Assembly: GCF_003031265.1 (NCBI RefSeq)
Contig: NZ_CP019966.1
Coordinates: forward strand, 2,666,001-2,730,000
Length of the DNA: 64,000 nt
Reading direction: 5' to 3'
Source of the DNA: Rhodopseudomonas palustris
GTDB lineage: Bacteria; Pseudomonadota; Alphaproteobacteria; Rhizobiales; Xanthobacteraceae
Numbering within the stretch: the stretch's first letter is position 1; each line of letters starts with the position of its first letter. Of the stretch, positions 26,746 through 37,200 are shown in pieces. The notes below the pieces were generated by a model. The model saw only the letters and a program-made list of their open reading frames with translations, searched no databases and was not told the origin of the DNA. The translations under genes and the position numbers were made by a program.

Positions 26746-27375
26746 TTACTTGACGGTGGTCAGGCGCAGATAGGGGCGGGGTTCTTCCCAGCCCTGCGGG
26801 AACGCCTTGGTGGCGGCTTCGCCCTTGACCGACAGCGGGATGATGACCTTGTCGCCCGGGCGCCAGTCGGCCGGGGCCGCGACGGTGTGCTTGTCGGCGA
26901 ACTGCAGCGCGTCGATCACGCGCAGGATCTCGTCGAAGTTCCGCCCGACGTTCATCGGGTAGGTCATGGTGAGGCGGATCTTCTTGTTCGGATCGATGAT
27001 GAACACCGAACGCACCGCAGCGGTATCGCTCTGGTTCGGATGGATCATGTCGTAGAGCTTGGCGACCTTCAGCTCCGGATCGGCGATGATCGGGAATTGC
27101 AGGTCGGTCTGCTGGGTGTCGTTGACGTCCGCGATCCACTTCAGGTGCTCGTCCACGGTGTCCGTCGACAGGCCGATCGGCTTGACGTTCCGCGACGCGA
27201 ACGGCTGCGCCAGCTTGGCGGTCTTGCCCATCTCGGTGGTGCAGACCGGGGTGAAGTCGGCGGGGTGGCTGAAAAAGAAGACCCAGGAGTTGCCGATGAA
27301 GTCGTGGAACGAAATCTTGCCCTTGGTGGTGTCGGCGGTGAAGTCGGGGGCAATGTCGCCGATATGAAGGGACAT
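26746..27375 (-). CDS. 1-Cys peroxiredoxin (Prx6 family)
   Basis: The protein has 209 residues. It starts SLHIGDIAPDFTADTTKGK and has the peroxidatic Cys45 in HPADFTPVCTTEMG; it contains no other cysteine, so it is a 1-Cys enzyme. The long C-terminal dimerisation extension (GWEEPRPYLRLT) is typical of Prx6. It reduces H2O2 and organic peroxides in the cytoplasm with an external thiol. The ATG at 27375 has a GGAGAC element upstream. It precedes the DsbA-like gene on the same strand, with a strong stem-loop between. Confidence 0.95.
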   Translation of the reverse strand: MSLHIGDIAPDFTADTTKGKISFHDFIGNSWVFFFSHPADFTPVCTTEMGKTAKLAQPFASRNVKPIGLSTDTVDEHLKWIADVNDTQQTDLQFPIIADPELKVAKLYDMIHPNQSDTAAVRSVFIIDPNKKIRLTMTYPMNVGRNFDEILRVIDALQFADKHTVAAPADWRPGDKVIIPLSVKGEAATKAFPQGWEEPRPYLRLTTVK

Positions 27376-27586
27376 CGGTACGGTCTCCTGTACGTTTGTT
27401 GAGTGCTGGATTACGCGCCGAACGAGGTCGTGCGCGTGGAAGGATGGAGACCTTCTAAATGGAGATTCCGCACCGCAGGATCAAGGAACTCGTCGCAAAA
27501 GCATCCGCAAAAAGCATCGGGCGATGCATGATGATCATGCACCGCCCGACGAATGTCTTATCTCGGTACGTCCTATCTCGGTACGG

Positions 27587-27976
27587 CTACGGGCAGGGCA
27601 TCTCGCGGCCGCCCTTGGCGATGTAGGTGCCGGTCGCCGGATTGTACGATCGGAAGCGCCGTGCGCAGTAGTCCTGCTGCCGTGCCGCTTCGGCCTGGCT
27701 GGCTGCAATCGCGCCGCCGACGATCGCTGCGCCGATGCCGATGCCGACTGCGGCGCCCGGGCCACCCCAGCCGCGCCCACGGCCGCGACCCCATCCACGT
27801 CCGCGCCCACGGCCCCAGCCGCGCTGAGCATGCGCCGGCGTCGAGGCCAGCGTCATGGTCGCGCCGGTGGTGGCGATCATCCCCAAACCGTACATCGTCA
27901 GCAGCGCAACGCTCGCCAGCGCACGCGTGATGAACTTTCGGGGCTTGTTGCCCGCGGGTCGTGTCGAGTTGGTCAT
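27587..27976 (-). CDS. BA14K-type small secreted protein, paralogue
   Basis: The protein has 129 residues. A long signal sequence ends near TPAHAQ, then come WGRGRGRG repeats (residues about 52-72), a hydrophobic Gly/Ala stretch (AAVGIGIGAAIVGGAIAAS) and the conserved C-terminus YCARRFRSYNPATGTYIAKGG...CP. It shares this C-terminus with the protein at 6915-7457, so the two are paralogues. The ATG at 27976 has GGGAGAAA upstream; the frame is open to 28144. Function unknown, probably cell-envelope associated. Confidence 0.75.
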   Translation of the reverse strand: MTNSTRPAGNKPRKFITRALASVALLTMYGLGMIATTGATMTLASTPAHAQRGWGRGRGRGWGRGRGRGWGGPGAAVGIGIGAAIVGGAIAASQAEAARQQDYCARRFRSYNPATGTYIAKGGREMPCP

Positions 27977-28158
27977 GGATGTTTCTCCCGATGTTGGAGC
28001 AGCGATGTTGTTTGCTGGTGAGCGCCGAGCGCTCGACGCGACCGTCGCGAGTCTTGGACGATCGCGAGACTCGAGCGGACAGGATCGCCGCGCCGGGAGT
28101 GTGACAGAGCCGTGCACACGGGACAATCCGCCGCGGCGCGACAATGACGCGCGGAACG

Positions 28159-29586
28159 CTATTTCTGGCCCGGCATCTTCGCCGCGACGATGTCGTCGGC
28201 CTTGACCCAGCCCGGCGAGCCGACCGGGAAGCGGGTCTTGGCGCGGGCCGCTAGCTCGCGCGCGGTCTTGGCATCGCCTCGCAAGTAAGCCGCCTGCGCC
28301 GAGGCGAGATCGGCCTCGGCGTAGTTGCCCTTCTGGCCGTAGGCCATGGCCAGATGGCTGTAGCCGAGCGGCACTTCGCCCTCGCGGCCGAGCGCGCCGC
28401 GCAGGATCTGGATGGCTTCGTCGGTGTAGGCCTTGTTGTTGCTGGCGACCAGCGCCTGGCCGAGCAGGATCTGGATCAGCGGCGCGCCATTGGTCATCGC
28501 CACCGCCTTGCGCAGCGGTGCGATCGCCTCGGCCGGCTTGCCGCCTTCGAGCAGCGCCTGACCGCGTAGCTCGTAGAAATAGGGATTGTTGGGCTGAGCC
28601 TGGATCAGGCCGTCGATCTGTGCGAGCGCCGAGCGCGGGTCACCGTGCAGATAGCTGGCGATCGCGCGTGCGTAGCGCGCCGGAAGGCTGGTGTTCGACG
28701 CCGGATAGCGCCGGTACACCGTATCTGCCCGTTCCATGAAGCCCGACACCTTGGCGCGCATCATGTCGTGGCGCATCTGCAGCGCCGGATCGTCCTTCTT
28801 GTCCCAATACGCGCTGGTCCGCGCCAGTTCGGCGAGCGCGGAGACGCGCTCGGCCGGCATCGGGTGCGATTGCGCATAGGGATCGGCACCGCGCGCCGCG
28901 AACAGGCTCTCGTTCGTGAAGCGCTGGAAGGTCTCGTACATGCCCTTCGCAGATTGCTGCGTGGCGTTGAGAAACTTCACCGCGGCGCGGTCGGCGTTCT
29001 CTTCCTGCTGGCGCTGATACGACAGCAGATTGCGCCGGATCACTTCCTGCGGCGCGGTGATCGCCGCCGCGCCGATATTGGCGGCGCCGCTGTTCGGGCC
29101 GGCGCTGGCGCCCGCCACCATCGCGCCGACGCCGAGCAGCATCGCGACGATCATCTGCGTCTGCGCCTGCGCGAGCTGGGTGCGCAGCTTGGAGAGATGG
29201 CCGCCGGCAAGGTGGCCGGTTTCATGCGCCAGCACGCCGATCAGTTGATTCGGCGTTTCCGACTGCAGCAGCGCGCCGTAGTTGACGAAGATGCGGTGGC
29301 CGTCGGCCACGAAGGCATTAAAGGTCGGATCGTTGATGATCGCGACCTGGATGTTCTGTTTCTCCAGCCCGGCGACGCGCAGGATCGGCCGGGTGTAGTC
29401 GCGCAGCAACTGCTCGGTCTCGGTGTCGCGCAGCAGCGGCGGTCCCTTCTGCGTCGGGGCCTGCGCCAGCGCGGGAACCGGCGTGATCGCCAGCGCGAGC
29501 GCGGTGAGCCCCGCGACCAGCCGCGACGCCTGCTTGCGTGCGGACGGGCATAGCCGTCCGGCGAAAACTGCAATGTCCTTCAGCAT
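28159..29586 (-). CDS. Periplasmic M48 metalloprotease with TPR repeats (BepA-like)
   Basis: The protein has 475 residues. After a signal peptide (VAGLTALALAITPVPALAQ) comes an M48 protease domain with the zinc motif LAHETGHLAGGHLSKL and a downstream glutamate in QEENADRAAVKF. The C-terminal half contains tetratricopeptide repeats (NPYFYELRGQALLEGGKPAEAI and similar). This is the architecture of E. coli BepA (YfgC), which helps assemble or degrade outer-membrane proteins such as LptD. It is divergent from an aminotransferase gene across 107 bp. Confidence 0.93.
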   Translation of the reverse strand: MLKDIAVFAGRLCPSARKQASRLVAGLTALALAITPVPALAQAPTQKGPPLLRDTETEQLLRDYTRPILRVAGLEKQNIQVAIINDPTFNAFVADGHRIFVNYGALLQSETPNQLIGVLAHETGHLAGGHLSKLRTQLAQAQTQMIVAMLLGVGAMVAGASAGPNSGAANIGAAAITAPQEVIRRNLLSYQRQQEENADRAAVKFLNATQQSAKGMYETFQRFTNESLFAARGADPYAQSHPMPAERVSALAELARTSAYWDKKDDPALQMRHDMMRAKVSGFMERADTVYRRYPASNTSLPARYARAIASYLHGDPRSALAQIDGLIQAQPNNPYFYELRGQALLEGGKPAEAIAPLRKAVAMTNGAPLIQILLGQALVASNNKAYTDEAIQILRGALGREGEVPLGYSHLAMAYGQKGNYAEADLASAQAAYLRGDAKTARELAARAKTRFPVGSPGWVKADDIVAAKMPGQK

Positions 29587-29693
29587 TGGCCGAGCATCGA
29601 ATTCCGGGTATCTCCAAGTCGGCCCAGCAAGACGGCAGCGGCGCGGCGCGCAGCGGGTTCACCGAACAGACCGCGCGGGGATAGCAGAATTCG

Positions 29694-30884
29694 ATGCTCG
29701 ATGCGACCAAGACACAACGTGCGCGCGGATTGTTGACCGCGTCTGCCCGCAGCGACGTACCGCCGTTCATGGTGATGGACGTGATGGCGGCGGCCGACCG
29801 GATCGAAGCGGCCGGCGGTCACGTCATTCATATGGAAGTCGGGCAGCCGTGGGCGCCGGCGCCGCGGGCCGCGCTTGCCGCTGCACGTGCGGCGCTCGAC
29901 AGCAGCCGGATCGACTACACCTCCGCGCTCGGGATTCCGTCGCTGCGCGCACGGATCGCGAACCATTATCGCGAAACCTATCGCTGCGATGTCGATCCGG
30001 ACCGCATCGTGGTCACCACTGGATCGTCGGGCGCGTTCATCCTGTCGTTCCTGGCGCTGTTCGAGCCGGGCGATCGTGTTGCGGTCACTGTGCCGGGCTA
30101 TCCGCCGTATCGCCACATTCTGAATGCGCTCGGCTGCGTGCCGGTGCCGATCGAGACGCACAGCGAGACGCGTCATGCGCTGACCGGCGAAGCACTGCTC
30201 GCCGCGCACCGCAAGGCGCCGCTGAAGGGCGTGCTGGTCGGCAGCCCCGCCAATCCGACCGGCACGATGATGACGCGCGAGGCGCTGACCGAACTGATCG
30301 CGGTCGCCGAGAGCGAAGGCATCCGCTTCATCTCCGACGAGATCTATCACGGTCTCGACTACGCGTTCCCCGCGGTCACCGCTGCGGAGCTGTCGCCGAA
30401 TGCAGTGGTGATCAACTCGTTCTCGAAGTACTTCTGCATGACCGGCTGGCGTGTCGGCTGGATGGTGCTGCCGGAAAATCTGGTGCGGCCGGTCGAGCGT
30501 CTGCAGCAGAATCTGGCGATCTCGGTGCCGACGCTGTCGCAGATCGCCGCCGAGGCGGCGTTCGACGGCCGCGACGAGATGGAAGCGGTCAAGCGCGGCT
30601 ATGAAGAGAACCGCGCGATTCTGATCGAGGGCCTGCCGAAGGCGGGCCTCACCGAGTTCCTGCCGGCCGACGGCGCGTTCTATCTGTACGCCGACGTCTC
30701 GGCCTTCACCGCCGACAGCTACGACTTCACCAAGCGGATGCTGGAAGAGGCGAGGGTGGCGGCGACCCCGGGCATCGACTTCGATCCGGTGCGCGGCAAG
30801 AGTTTCGTGCGGTTTTCCTACGCCCGTTCGGCCGACGACATGCGCGAGGCGGTGCGCCGGATCACGGACTGGCTTGCACGATAA
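29694..30884 (+). CDS. Class I/II pyridoxal-phosphate aminotransferase
   Basis: The protein has 396 residues with a fold type I layout: YTSALGIPSLRARIANHY, TTGSSGAFILSFLALFEPGD, SPANPTGTMMTREAL, SDEIYHGLDY, and the PLP lysine Lys245 in NSFSKYFCMTGWRVGW. The C-terminal arginine is in FVRFSYARS. It transfers amino groups between an amino acid and a 2-oxoacid; the exact substrate cannot be told from the sequence. Starts at ATG 29694, divergent from the M48 protease gene. Confidence 0.93.
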   Translation: MLDATKTQRARGLLTASARSDVPPFMVMDVMAAADRIEAAGGHVIHMEVGQPWAPAPRAALAAARAALDSSRIDYTSALGIPSLRARIANHYRETYRCDVDPDRIVVTTGSSGAFILSFLALFEPGDRVAVTVPGYPPYRHILNALGCVPVPIETHSETRHALTGEALLAAHRKAPLKGVLVGSPANPTGTMMTREALTELIAVAESEGIRFISDEIYHGLDYAFPAVTAAELSPNAVVINSFSKYFCMTGWRVGWMVLPENLVRPVERLQQNLAISVPTLSQIAAEAAFDGRDEMEAVKRGYEENRAILIEGLPKAGLTEFLPADGAFYLYADVSAFTADSYDFTKRMLEEARVAATPGIDFDPVRGKSFVRFSYARSADDMREAVRRITDWLAR

Positions 30885-30949
30885 TTTCGTCTGAATGACT
30901 GGATCGGCAATTTCGCTGCTTGATCTGAGCGGCATTTCGTCGCTATAGG

Positions 30950-30975
30950 CTCCCGCGACTAATTCCTCTCGGGAG
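30950..30975 (+). promoter_or_regulatory. Hairpin that can mask the bioY ribosome-binding site
   Basis: CTCCCG (30950-30955) can pair with CGGGAG (30970-30975). The second arm contains the GGGAG Shine-Dalgarno of bioY, so folding would reduce initiation. The stem is short; a regulatory role is inferred only. Confidence 0.3.
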
Positions 30976-30982
30976 AATTCCC

Positions 30983-31600
30983 TTGCCGCTCGGTTCGTCC
31001 GCGCCGCCCAGGATAGGCGGCCACACCGCGCTCGCAGCCGATTTGTGGCCGCGGCGCACGGACGGATTCTCCGCCTGGTTGCGGATCGCGGTTTTGATCG
31101 CGTTCGGCTCGGTGTTGCTGGCGCTGTCCGCCAAGGTCAACCTGCCGCTGCCGCTGGTTCCGATGACGCTGCAGACGCTGGTTGTGGTGCTGATCGGCGC
31201 CGCCTACGGCGCGCGGCTCGGCGCCGCGACCGTGCTCGCCTATCTGGCGGAAGGCGCCGCCGGCCTGCCGGTGTTCGCCGGGCCGGTGGGCGGGCTGGCG
31301 CCGCTGCTCGGCCCGACCGCCGGTTATCTGGCCGGCTTCGTGGTCGCCGCCGTCCTGGTCGGCTGGTGCGCCGAACGCGGCTTCGACCGCTCGGTGGCCA
31401 AGCTGTTCGCCGCAATGCTCGCCGGCCACCTCACCATTCTGACGCTCGGCTTCGCCTGGCTCGCCTTCGGGCTCGATCTCGGCCTCACCAAGGCGTGGTG
31501 GGTCGGGGTGGTTCCGTTCCTCGCCGGCTCGCTGGTCAAGTCCGCGCTCGGCGCGGCCTTGCTGCCCGCGGTGCGCCGCATCGTCGACCGCCAACGCTGA
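30983..31600 (+). CDS. bioY: Biotin transporter substrate-binding subunit BioY
   Basis: The protein has 205 residues and six membrane helices with the BioY signature: LSAKVNLPLPLVPMTLQTLVV, GARLGAATVLAYLAEGAAGLPVFAG and GPTAGYLAGFVVAAVLVG. BioY is the biotin-binding S component of an ECF transporter; it can work with BioMN or alone. No bioM or bioN is seen nearby. The start is a TTG with CGGGAG 7 nt upstream. Biotin imported here would supply the biotin carboxylase system encoded at 19784-21743. Confidence 0.93.
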   Translation: MPLGSSAPPRIGGHTALAADLWPRRTDGFSAWLRIAVLIAFGSVLLALSAKVNLPLPLVPMTLQTLVVVLIGAAYGARLGAATVLAYLAEGAAGLPVFAGPVGGLAPLLGPTAGYLAGFVVAAVLVGWCAERGFDRSVAKLFAAMLAGHLTILTLGFAWLAFGLDLGLTKAWWVGVVPFLAGSLVKSALGAALLPAVRRIVDRQR

Positions 31601-31698
31601 CGGTTCGTTCTTCAATCGACTAGGTCGACCGGGACTGCCTGCGGTCGGCCAGCAACGTCTTTTCGTTCGACAGGCATCAAGCGAGTGGAGTGATCGCC

Positions 31699-33036
31699 AT
31701 GTCGGCAACGACCCATATCGATGCACCAGCACTGCCGCAACGCGGCAAGTCGAAGCCCTTCTACAAGGTGCTTTACGTCCAGGTGCTGTTCGCGATCGTG
31801 GTCGGCGTGCTGGTCGGCTGGCTGTCGCCGCACCTCGCCACCAACGAATGGATCAAGGCGCTCGGCGACGGCTTCGTCAAGCTGATCAAGATGGTGATCG
31901 CGCCGATCATCTTCTGCACCGTGGTGTCGGGCATCGCCCATATTCAGGACGCCCGCAAGGTCGGCCGCGTCGGCGTCAAGGCGCTTTTGTATTTCGAAGT
32001 GGTGTCGTCCTTCGCGCTGCTGCTCGGCCTGATCGTCGGCAACATCTTCCAGGTCGGCCACGGTCTCGCCGCCAAACCGGACGCCGGTGCGGTGGCGAAA
32101 TACGTCGATCAGGCCAGCCATCTGAAGGCGGTCGACTTCGTGCTGCACATCATCCCGGATAGCGTGGTCGGCGCTTTTGCGCAGGGCGACATCCTGCAGG
32201 TGCTGCTGTTTGCGGTGCTGTTCGGCTTCTCGCTGATGGCGCTGGGCGAGCGCGGCCATCGGCTGCGCGACGTGATCGACGATGCCGCGCACGCGGTGTT
32301 CGGCGTCATCGCCATCGTGATGAAGGCGGCGCCGATCGGTGCGTTCGGCGCGATGGCCTTCACCATCGGCAAATACGGCCCGGCCGCGCTCAGCAACCTG
32401 CTCGGGCTGGTGCTGTTGTTCTATGCCACTGCCGCGCTGTTCGTGGTGCTGGTGCTCGGGTTGATTGCGCGGTTCGTCGGCTTCAACATCTTCAAGTTCA
32501 TCGCCTACATCAAGGACGAGCTCTTGATCGTGCTCGGCACCTCGTCGTCGGAAAGCGCGCTGCCGCAGCTGATGGAAAAGCTGGAGCGGCTCGGCTGTTC
32601 GAAGTCGGTGGTCGGCCTCGTGGTTCCGACCGGCTACTCGTTCAACCTCGACGGCACCAATATCTACATGACGCTGGCGACGCTGTTCATCGCCCAGGCG
32701 CTCGGCATCGAACTGACCTTCAGCCACCAGGTCGCAATCCTGTTGGTGGCGATGCTGACTTCGAAGGGCGCCAGCGGCGTCACCGGCGCCGGCTTCGTGA
32801 CGCTCGCGGGCACGCTCGCCGCGGTCAATCCGGCGCTGCTGCCGGGGATGGCGATCGTGTTCTCGATCGACAAGTTCATGAGCGAAGTCCGCGCGCTGAC
32901 CAACATCACCGGCAACGGTGTTGCTGCGGTGTTCGTGTCGTGGTGGGAAGGCGAACTCGACCACGACCGCCTGCACGCCAATCTCAACCGCACCATCGAT
33001 CCGTCCGACGTCGAGACGGCCGTCACCACCGGCTGA
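31699..33036 (+). CDS. dctA: C4-dicarboxylate transporter DctA
   Basis: The protein has 445 residues and is the family's usual length. It has [38 protein letters not shown], the serine-rich re-entrant loop [18 protein letters not shown], the substrate motif [18 protein letters not shown] and [18 protein letters not shown]. It imports succinate, fumarate and malate with protons or sodium across the inner membrane. The ATG at 31699 follows GTGGAG. It is not accompanied by the dctBD regulators in this window. Confidence 0.96.
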   Translation: MSATTHIDAPALPQRGKSKPFYKVLYVQVLFAIVVGVLVGWLSPHLATNEWIKALGDGFVKLIKMVIAPIIFCTVVSGIAHIQDARKVGRVGVKALLYFEVVSSFALLLGLIVGNIFQVGHGLAAKPDAGAVAKYVDQASHLKAVDFVLHIIPDSVVGAFAQGDILQVLLFAVLFGFSLMALGERGHRLRDVIDDAAHAVFGVIAIVMKAAPIGAFGAMAFTIGKYGPAALSNLLGLVLLFYATAALFVVLVLGLIARFVGFNIFKFIAYIKDELLIVLGTSSSESALPQLMEKLERLGCSKSVVGLVVPTGYSFNLDGTNIYMTLATLFIAQALGIELTFSHQVAILLVAMLTSKGASGVTGAGFVTLAGTLAAVNPALLPGMAIVFSIDKFMSEVRALTNITGNGVAAVFVSWWEGELDHDRLHANLNRTIDPSDVETAVTTG

Positions 33037-33140
33037 CGCCGTCGCTGCAACATTCGCTCTGATCACGAGATGCCCGCGCTCGCCGCGGGCATCGGCGTTT
33101 TGGGGGCTCTGTTTCGCAGGTGTGAGCGGTCCGCAGAGTC

Positions 33141-34160
33141 CTACGAGACGACGGAAGCGCCATCGGACATGAAGCAATAGCGCTCGGTCAAATAAGAGGC
33201 CCATGGATCGTCTGCCCCTGCCTCGCGGAGAGTCGGCAGAAACAGATCCTCGATGGTACGATTGACGAAATCGTTCGGGCGCACGAGGAGTGAGCGGAAT
33301 ACATCGAACGCATCGGTGCCCAATGCGAGCTCACGCAGAGGGGGCGAGGTGACGCGGTGCAGGGCGCGATTGCCGGCCGGTGAGATGTGCAGAACCCGAA
33401 CACGGCGCACGCCACCGTGCTGCGCCAGCTGCATGCGGTGCGCCAGCATCTGTTGACGGAGCAGTTGATAGAAGGGCTCGTAGAAGAAGTCCGTCAGATT
33501 GAGCATTGGATTCCGTTTCAACGGTCCGTTCGGATCGAATGCGATTGCGGTATAGCGACTGCATCGTTCGCAGTTGCCTTTCTTTGGGATCGGGGCTCCG
33601 TACTTTTCTGTGTATTTCCATTCGATCAGCAGAAATTCCGGGCCTTGATCCGTGCAGAATCTGACGACGGCATCGGCGCAGGTCGAGTTGGCGCCGCGCT
33701 GAAGCGGCTTTCCCTTCTTACTCTCGTTCAGGTAGTCGTGCCCGCCACCGTTCCATTCGAAGCCGACGTACCATGGCCGTCCGTCAGGGCCATCTTCGAC
33801 CGGCATCATATCGGGCGGGGCGATGTCGAGAGCGCGGCCGATCAATTGCGAGAGGCGGCCGGGCTGTTCAGCCAACGGCATCAGAAAGTTGAGGCAGCAT
33901 TGCTGAGACGACAGCGCGTGGTTGGCATGGCGGTGCCAGCTAATTCTGTACTTCGAGAAGTACTGCTCGGCAGTGCTCCTGATCATCGGCGCCAGGAGCT
34001 GCGCCTTCTCGCTCGGGTCCACCCGATAGGGTGAGTTCTGATAGCGAGTACGGGTCGGTAGCGTTTGGTCCAGAAAGGCGGTCTGGCGTAGCCGCTCGCC
34101 GACTTCGAATCTCGATGACGAGCGGCGACTGTTTGGGGTGCTCTCAGGCCGAGTATCCAT
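33141..34160 (-). CDS. Orphan PD-(D/E)XK-type nuclease (PGN_0703-like)
   Basis: The protein has about 339 residues. The centre contains an Asp163 followed by Glu180-x-Lys182 (CADAVVRFCTDQGPEFLLIEWKYTEKYG), the D...ExK pattern of PD-(D/E)XK nucleases; the layout recalls the PGN_0703 family of putative restriction endonucleases. A cysteine pair (NCERC, 197-200) follows and may bind metal. There is no methylase or partner nearby. The gene stands alone between dctA and rne, both core genes, and its base composition looks lower in GC than theirs, so it was probably acquired. The ATG at 34160 is chosen; a TTG at 34199 is an in-frame alternative. Confidence 0.6.
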   Translation of the reverse strand: MDTRPESTPNSRRSSSRFEVGERLRQTAFLDQTLPTRTRYQNSPYRVDPSEKAQLLAPMIRSTAEQYFSKYRISWHRHANHALSSQQCCLNFLMPLAEQPGRLSQLIGRALDIAPPDMMPVEDGPDGRPWYVGFEWNGGGHDYLNESKKGKPLQRGANSTCADAVVRFCTDQGPEFLLIEWKYTEKYGAPIPKKGNCERCSRYTAIAFDPNGPLKRNPMLNLTDFFYEPFYQLLRQQMLAHRMQLAQHGGVRRVRVLHISPAGNRALHRVTSPPLRELALGTDAFDVFRSLLVRPNDFVNRTIEDLFLPTLREAGADDPWASYLTERYCFMSDGASVVS

Positions 34161-34275
34161 GGGCAATATCCATGATTTGAAATGTGGCGATGGTCGCAAA
34201 CCGACCGCTGGCGGCTGAAATGAAAATGCCCGCGGCGTGCGCGGGCATTTTGGAAGCTGTTGTCTTGATGGCGGC

Positions 34276-37200
34276 TTAATTGCCGCCGCCGAACCGGCGG
34301 GACCACCAGCCGACCCGGCGCGGGGCGGTGGAGGAGGGCTCCTGCGCGGGCTGCTCGGCTGCTTGCGTTGCTGCCTCGGCGGCCGGGGCTTCTGCCGCAG
34401 GCGCGGCTGCTACGGGCTGCTCGGCCTCAGCGGTCGGCTCGGGCTGCACGTCGGCTGCAGCTTCCGTCGTTGCGTCGGAGGCGGCCTGCGCGCCGAAGCT
34501 CACCTTTTCGCGAACCGTGGAGCGGCGACGCGCAGCCTTCTTCGCGGCGCTGTCGTCTTCGGCGGATGCGTCGCCGCTGTCGAGTGCGGCGGCTGCGGCT
34601 GCCGTGTGCTGCGGTTCGGACGGCACAGTGTCCTGCGGCGCGGCGTGATGCGGCTGTTCGGTCTCGGCTGCCGGTTCGAAGCTCGGCTGCACCGACGGGC
34701 TGCCGCCGTCGAAGTCGGCGACCGCATCGGCGGATTCTGCTTCGTCGGTTGCGTTCAGTTCGTCGCTGATCGAGCCGACCACGCCGGCCTCGGTCTCGGT
34801 GCCATCCGCAGTGCCACGACGGCGGCGGCCACCACGGCGACCGCGGCGGCGCGGACGGCGTTCGCCGTTCTCGCCCTGGTCGGCGCGGACTTCGGCCTCG
34901 CTGTCATCTTCACCGGCCTCGTCGCCTTCGTCAGCTTCGCCGACCTGTTCGACGCCTTCGGTCACGAACGGCTGCTCGCCGTCTTCGCCCACTGCACCGG
35001 CCTCGGCGGCGTCACGCGGCTCGCCCGACCGCCGACGACGGCGGCGCCGACGACGCTTGCGGCCTTCGCCTTCGCTCTCGCCGGCTTCGCTGCCCTGATC
35101 CTCGGCGAGGCCGACGGTCTCGTCGGTCTCGATCTCGGCTTCGAAATCGTAGCCGTCGTCATCCTCGGGCTCGTCGAGCGGCGCCGGGGAGGCGGCGATC
35201 TGCGCCGCGAGCAGCGCCTTGGCGGTCTCCAGCGTGTGGACCTGTTCGCCGCGGTCGATCACGAACGACTGCTGGCCGCTGACGGTCGGGTCCGCCAGTA
35301 CCGACAGCGACACCCGGAAGCCGGTCTCGAGGTCGCGCAGATGGCCGCGCTTGTGGTTGAGCACGTACAGCGCCACGTCGGTGCGGGTGCGCACGATCAG
35401 ATTGTGCGTGGCGCCCTTCATCAGCACCTCTTCGAGGCCGCGCAGCAATTGCAGCGCCACCGAGGACACCGAGCGGACGTGGCCCGAGCCGCCGCAATGC
35501 GGGCAGGGCTCGGTCGAGCTTTCCAGCACGCTGGCGCGGATGCGCTGGCGCGACATTTCGAGCAGGCCGAAATGCGAGATGCGGCCGACCTGGATGCGGG
35601 CGCGATCCTGCCGCAGGCAGTCGCTGAGCTTGCGCTCGACTGCGCGGTTGTTGCGCTTCTCGTCCATGTCGATGAAGTCGATGACGATCAGGCCGGCGAG
35701 GTCGCGCAGCCGGAGCTGCCGGGCGACTTCTTCGGCGGCCTCCATGTTGGTCTTGAGCGCGGTATCCTCGATGTGGTGCTCGCGGGTCGAGCGACCCGAG
35801 TTGACGTCGATCGAGACCAGCGCTTCGGTCTGGTTGATGACGATGTAGCCGCCGGAGCGAAGCTGCACGGTCGGCGAGAACATCGCGTCGAGCTGGCTCT
35901 CGACGCCCATCCGCGAGAACAGCGGCTGGCCGTCGCGATACAGCTTCACCGCGCGGACCTGCGAGGGCATCAGCATGTGCATGAAGTCGCGGGCTTCGCG
36001 ATAGCCGGCTTCGCCGGCCACCAGCACTTCATCGATCTCCTTGTTGTAGAGATCGCGCAGCGAGCGCTTGATCAGCGAGCCTTCTTCATAGACCAGCTTC
36101 GGCGCCTGCGAGTTCAGCGTGACGTCGCGCACCGTCTCCCACATCCGGATCAGGTATTCGAAGTCGCGCTTGATCTCGGGCTTGGTCCGTGAGGCGCCGG
36201 CGGTGCGCAGGATCACGCCCATGCCTTCCGGCACGTCGAGGTCCTGCACCACTTCCTTCAGCCGCGAACGATCCTGGGCCGAGGTGATCTTGCGGCTGAT
36301 GCCGCCGCCGCGGGCGGTGTTCGGCATCAAAACAGCGTAGCGGCCGGCGAGCGACAGGTAGGTGGTGAGCGCCGCACCCTTGTTGCCACGCTCTTCCTTG
36401 ACGACCTGCACCAGCATCACCTGGCGGCGCTTGATGACTTCCTGGATCTTGTACTGCCGACGCGGACGGAAGGCGCGTTCCGGCACTTCCTCGAGCACGT
36501 CGTCACCGCCGACGGACTCGACGACGTCCTCTTCGGCTTCCTCTTCGTCGTCCTCTTCCTCGTCGTCCTCGGCTTCCGCCTCGGAGTCGGTCTCGACCTC
36601 GTGCTCGGCTTCAGCGTGATCGTCGTGCGCCCCGTGGACGTCGTCCGCCTCGTGGTGATCGTCGATCGGGAACGGCGCGTCCTCGGCGTAGCCGGCGCCT
36701 TCCTCAGCGTGGTCGTCGTCGTGCGCGTCGGTCTCGTCGTGCGACACCGCGGCCTGCGGGGCTTCGACCGGCGCGGGAGCTTCGGCAACCGCCGGCTGCT
36801 CGTTCGCGACGGGCTCGGCTGCAGCGCTCACCTCAGGCTCGGACGGAGCGGGTGCTTCGGACGGCGCGGCTTCGACGTGGCGGTGCTCGTGATCGTCGGA
36901 GGCGTGCGCGGCGTCGTGCTGCTCGGCGGTCTCACCCTCCGGCAGCTCGTGCATCAGGCGCTCGCCCTCGGCGTGCGCCTCGACCTCGTGCGCCTCGTGA
37001 TGGTCGGCAGCCTCGTGCGGCTGCTCGGCCGCAACGTCGGCAACGGCTTCTACGATCTCGCTCTGCACCCGCTCGCCGTTGTTGCGGCGGCGATGGCTGC
37101 GATGCCGCGACCGGCGGCGGCTGGAGCGCTGCTCGCTTTCTTCTTCGGCTTCGCGGTGGGCGCGTTCGTCGGCTTCGATCAGGGCCTGCCGGTCGGCGAC

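Noticed and set aside
27560..27586. A short direct repeat of TATCTCGGTACG
   Set aside because: Only two copies just past the end of a gene; too short to assign a role.
34237..36192. A 651-residue plus-strand frame opposite rne
   Set aside because: Antisense to the RNase E gene, with low-complexity Gly/Arg runs and no family motif.
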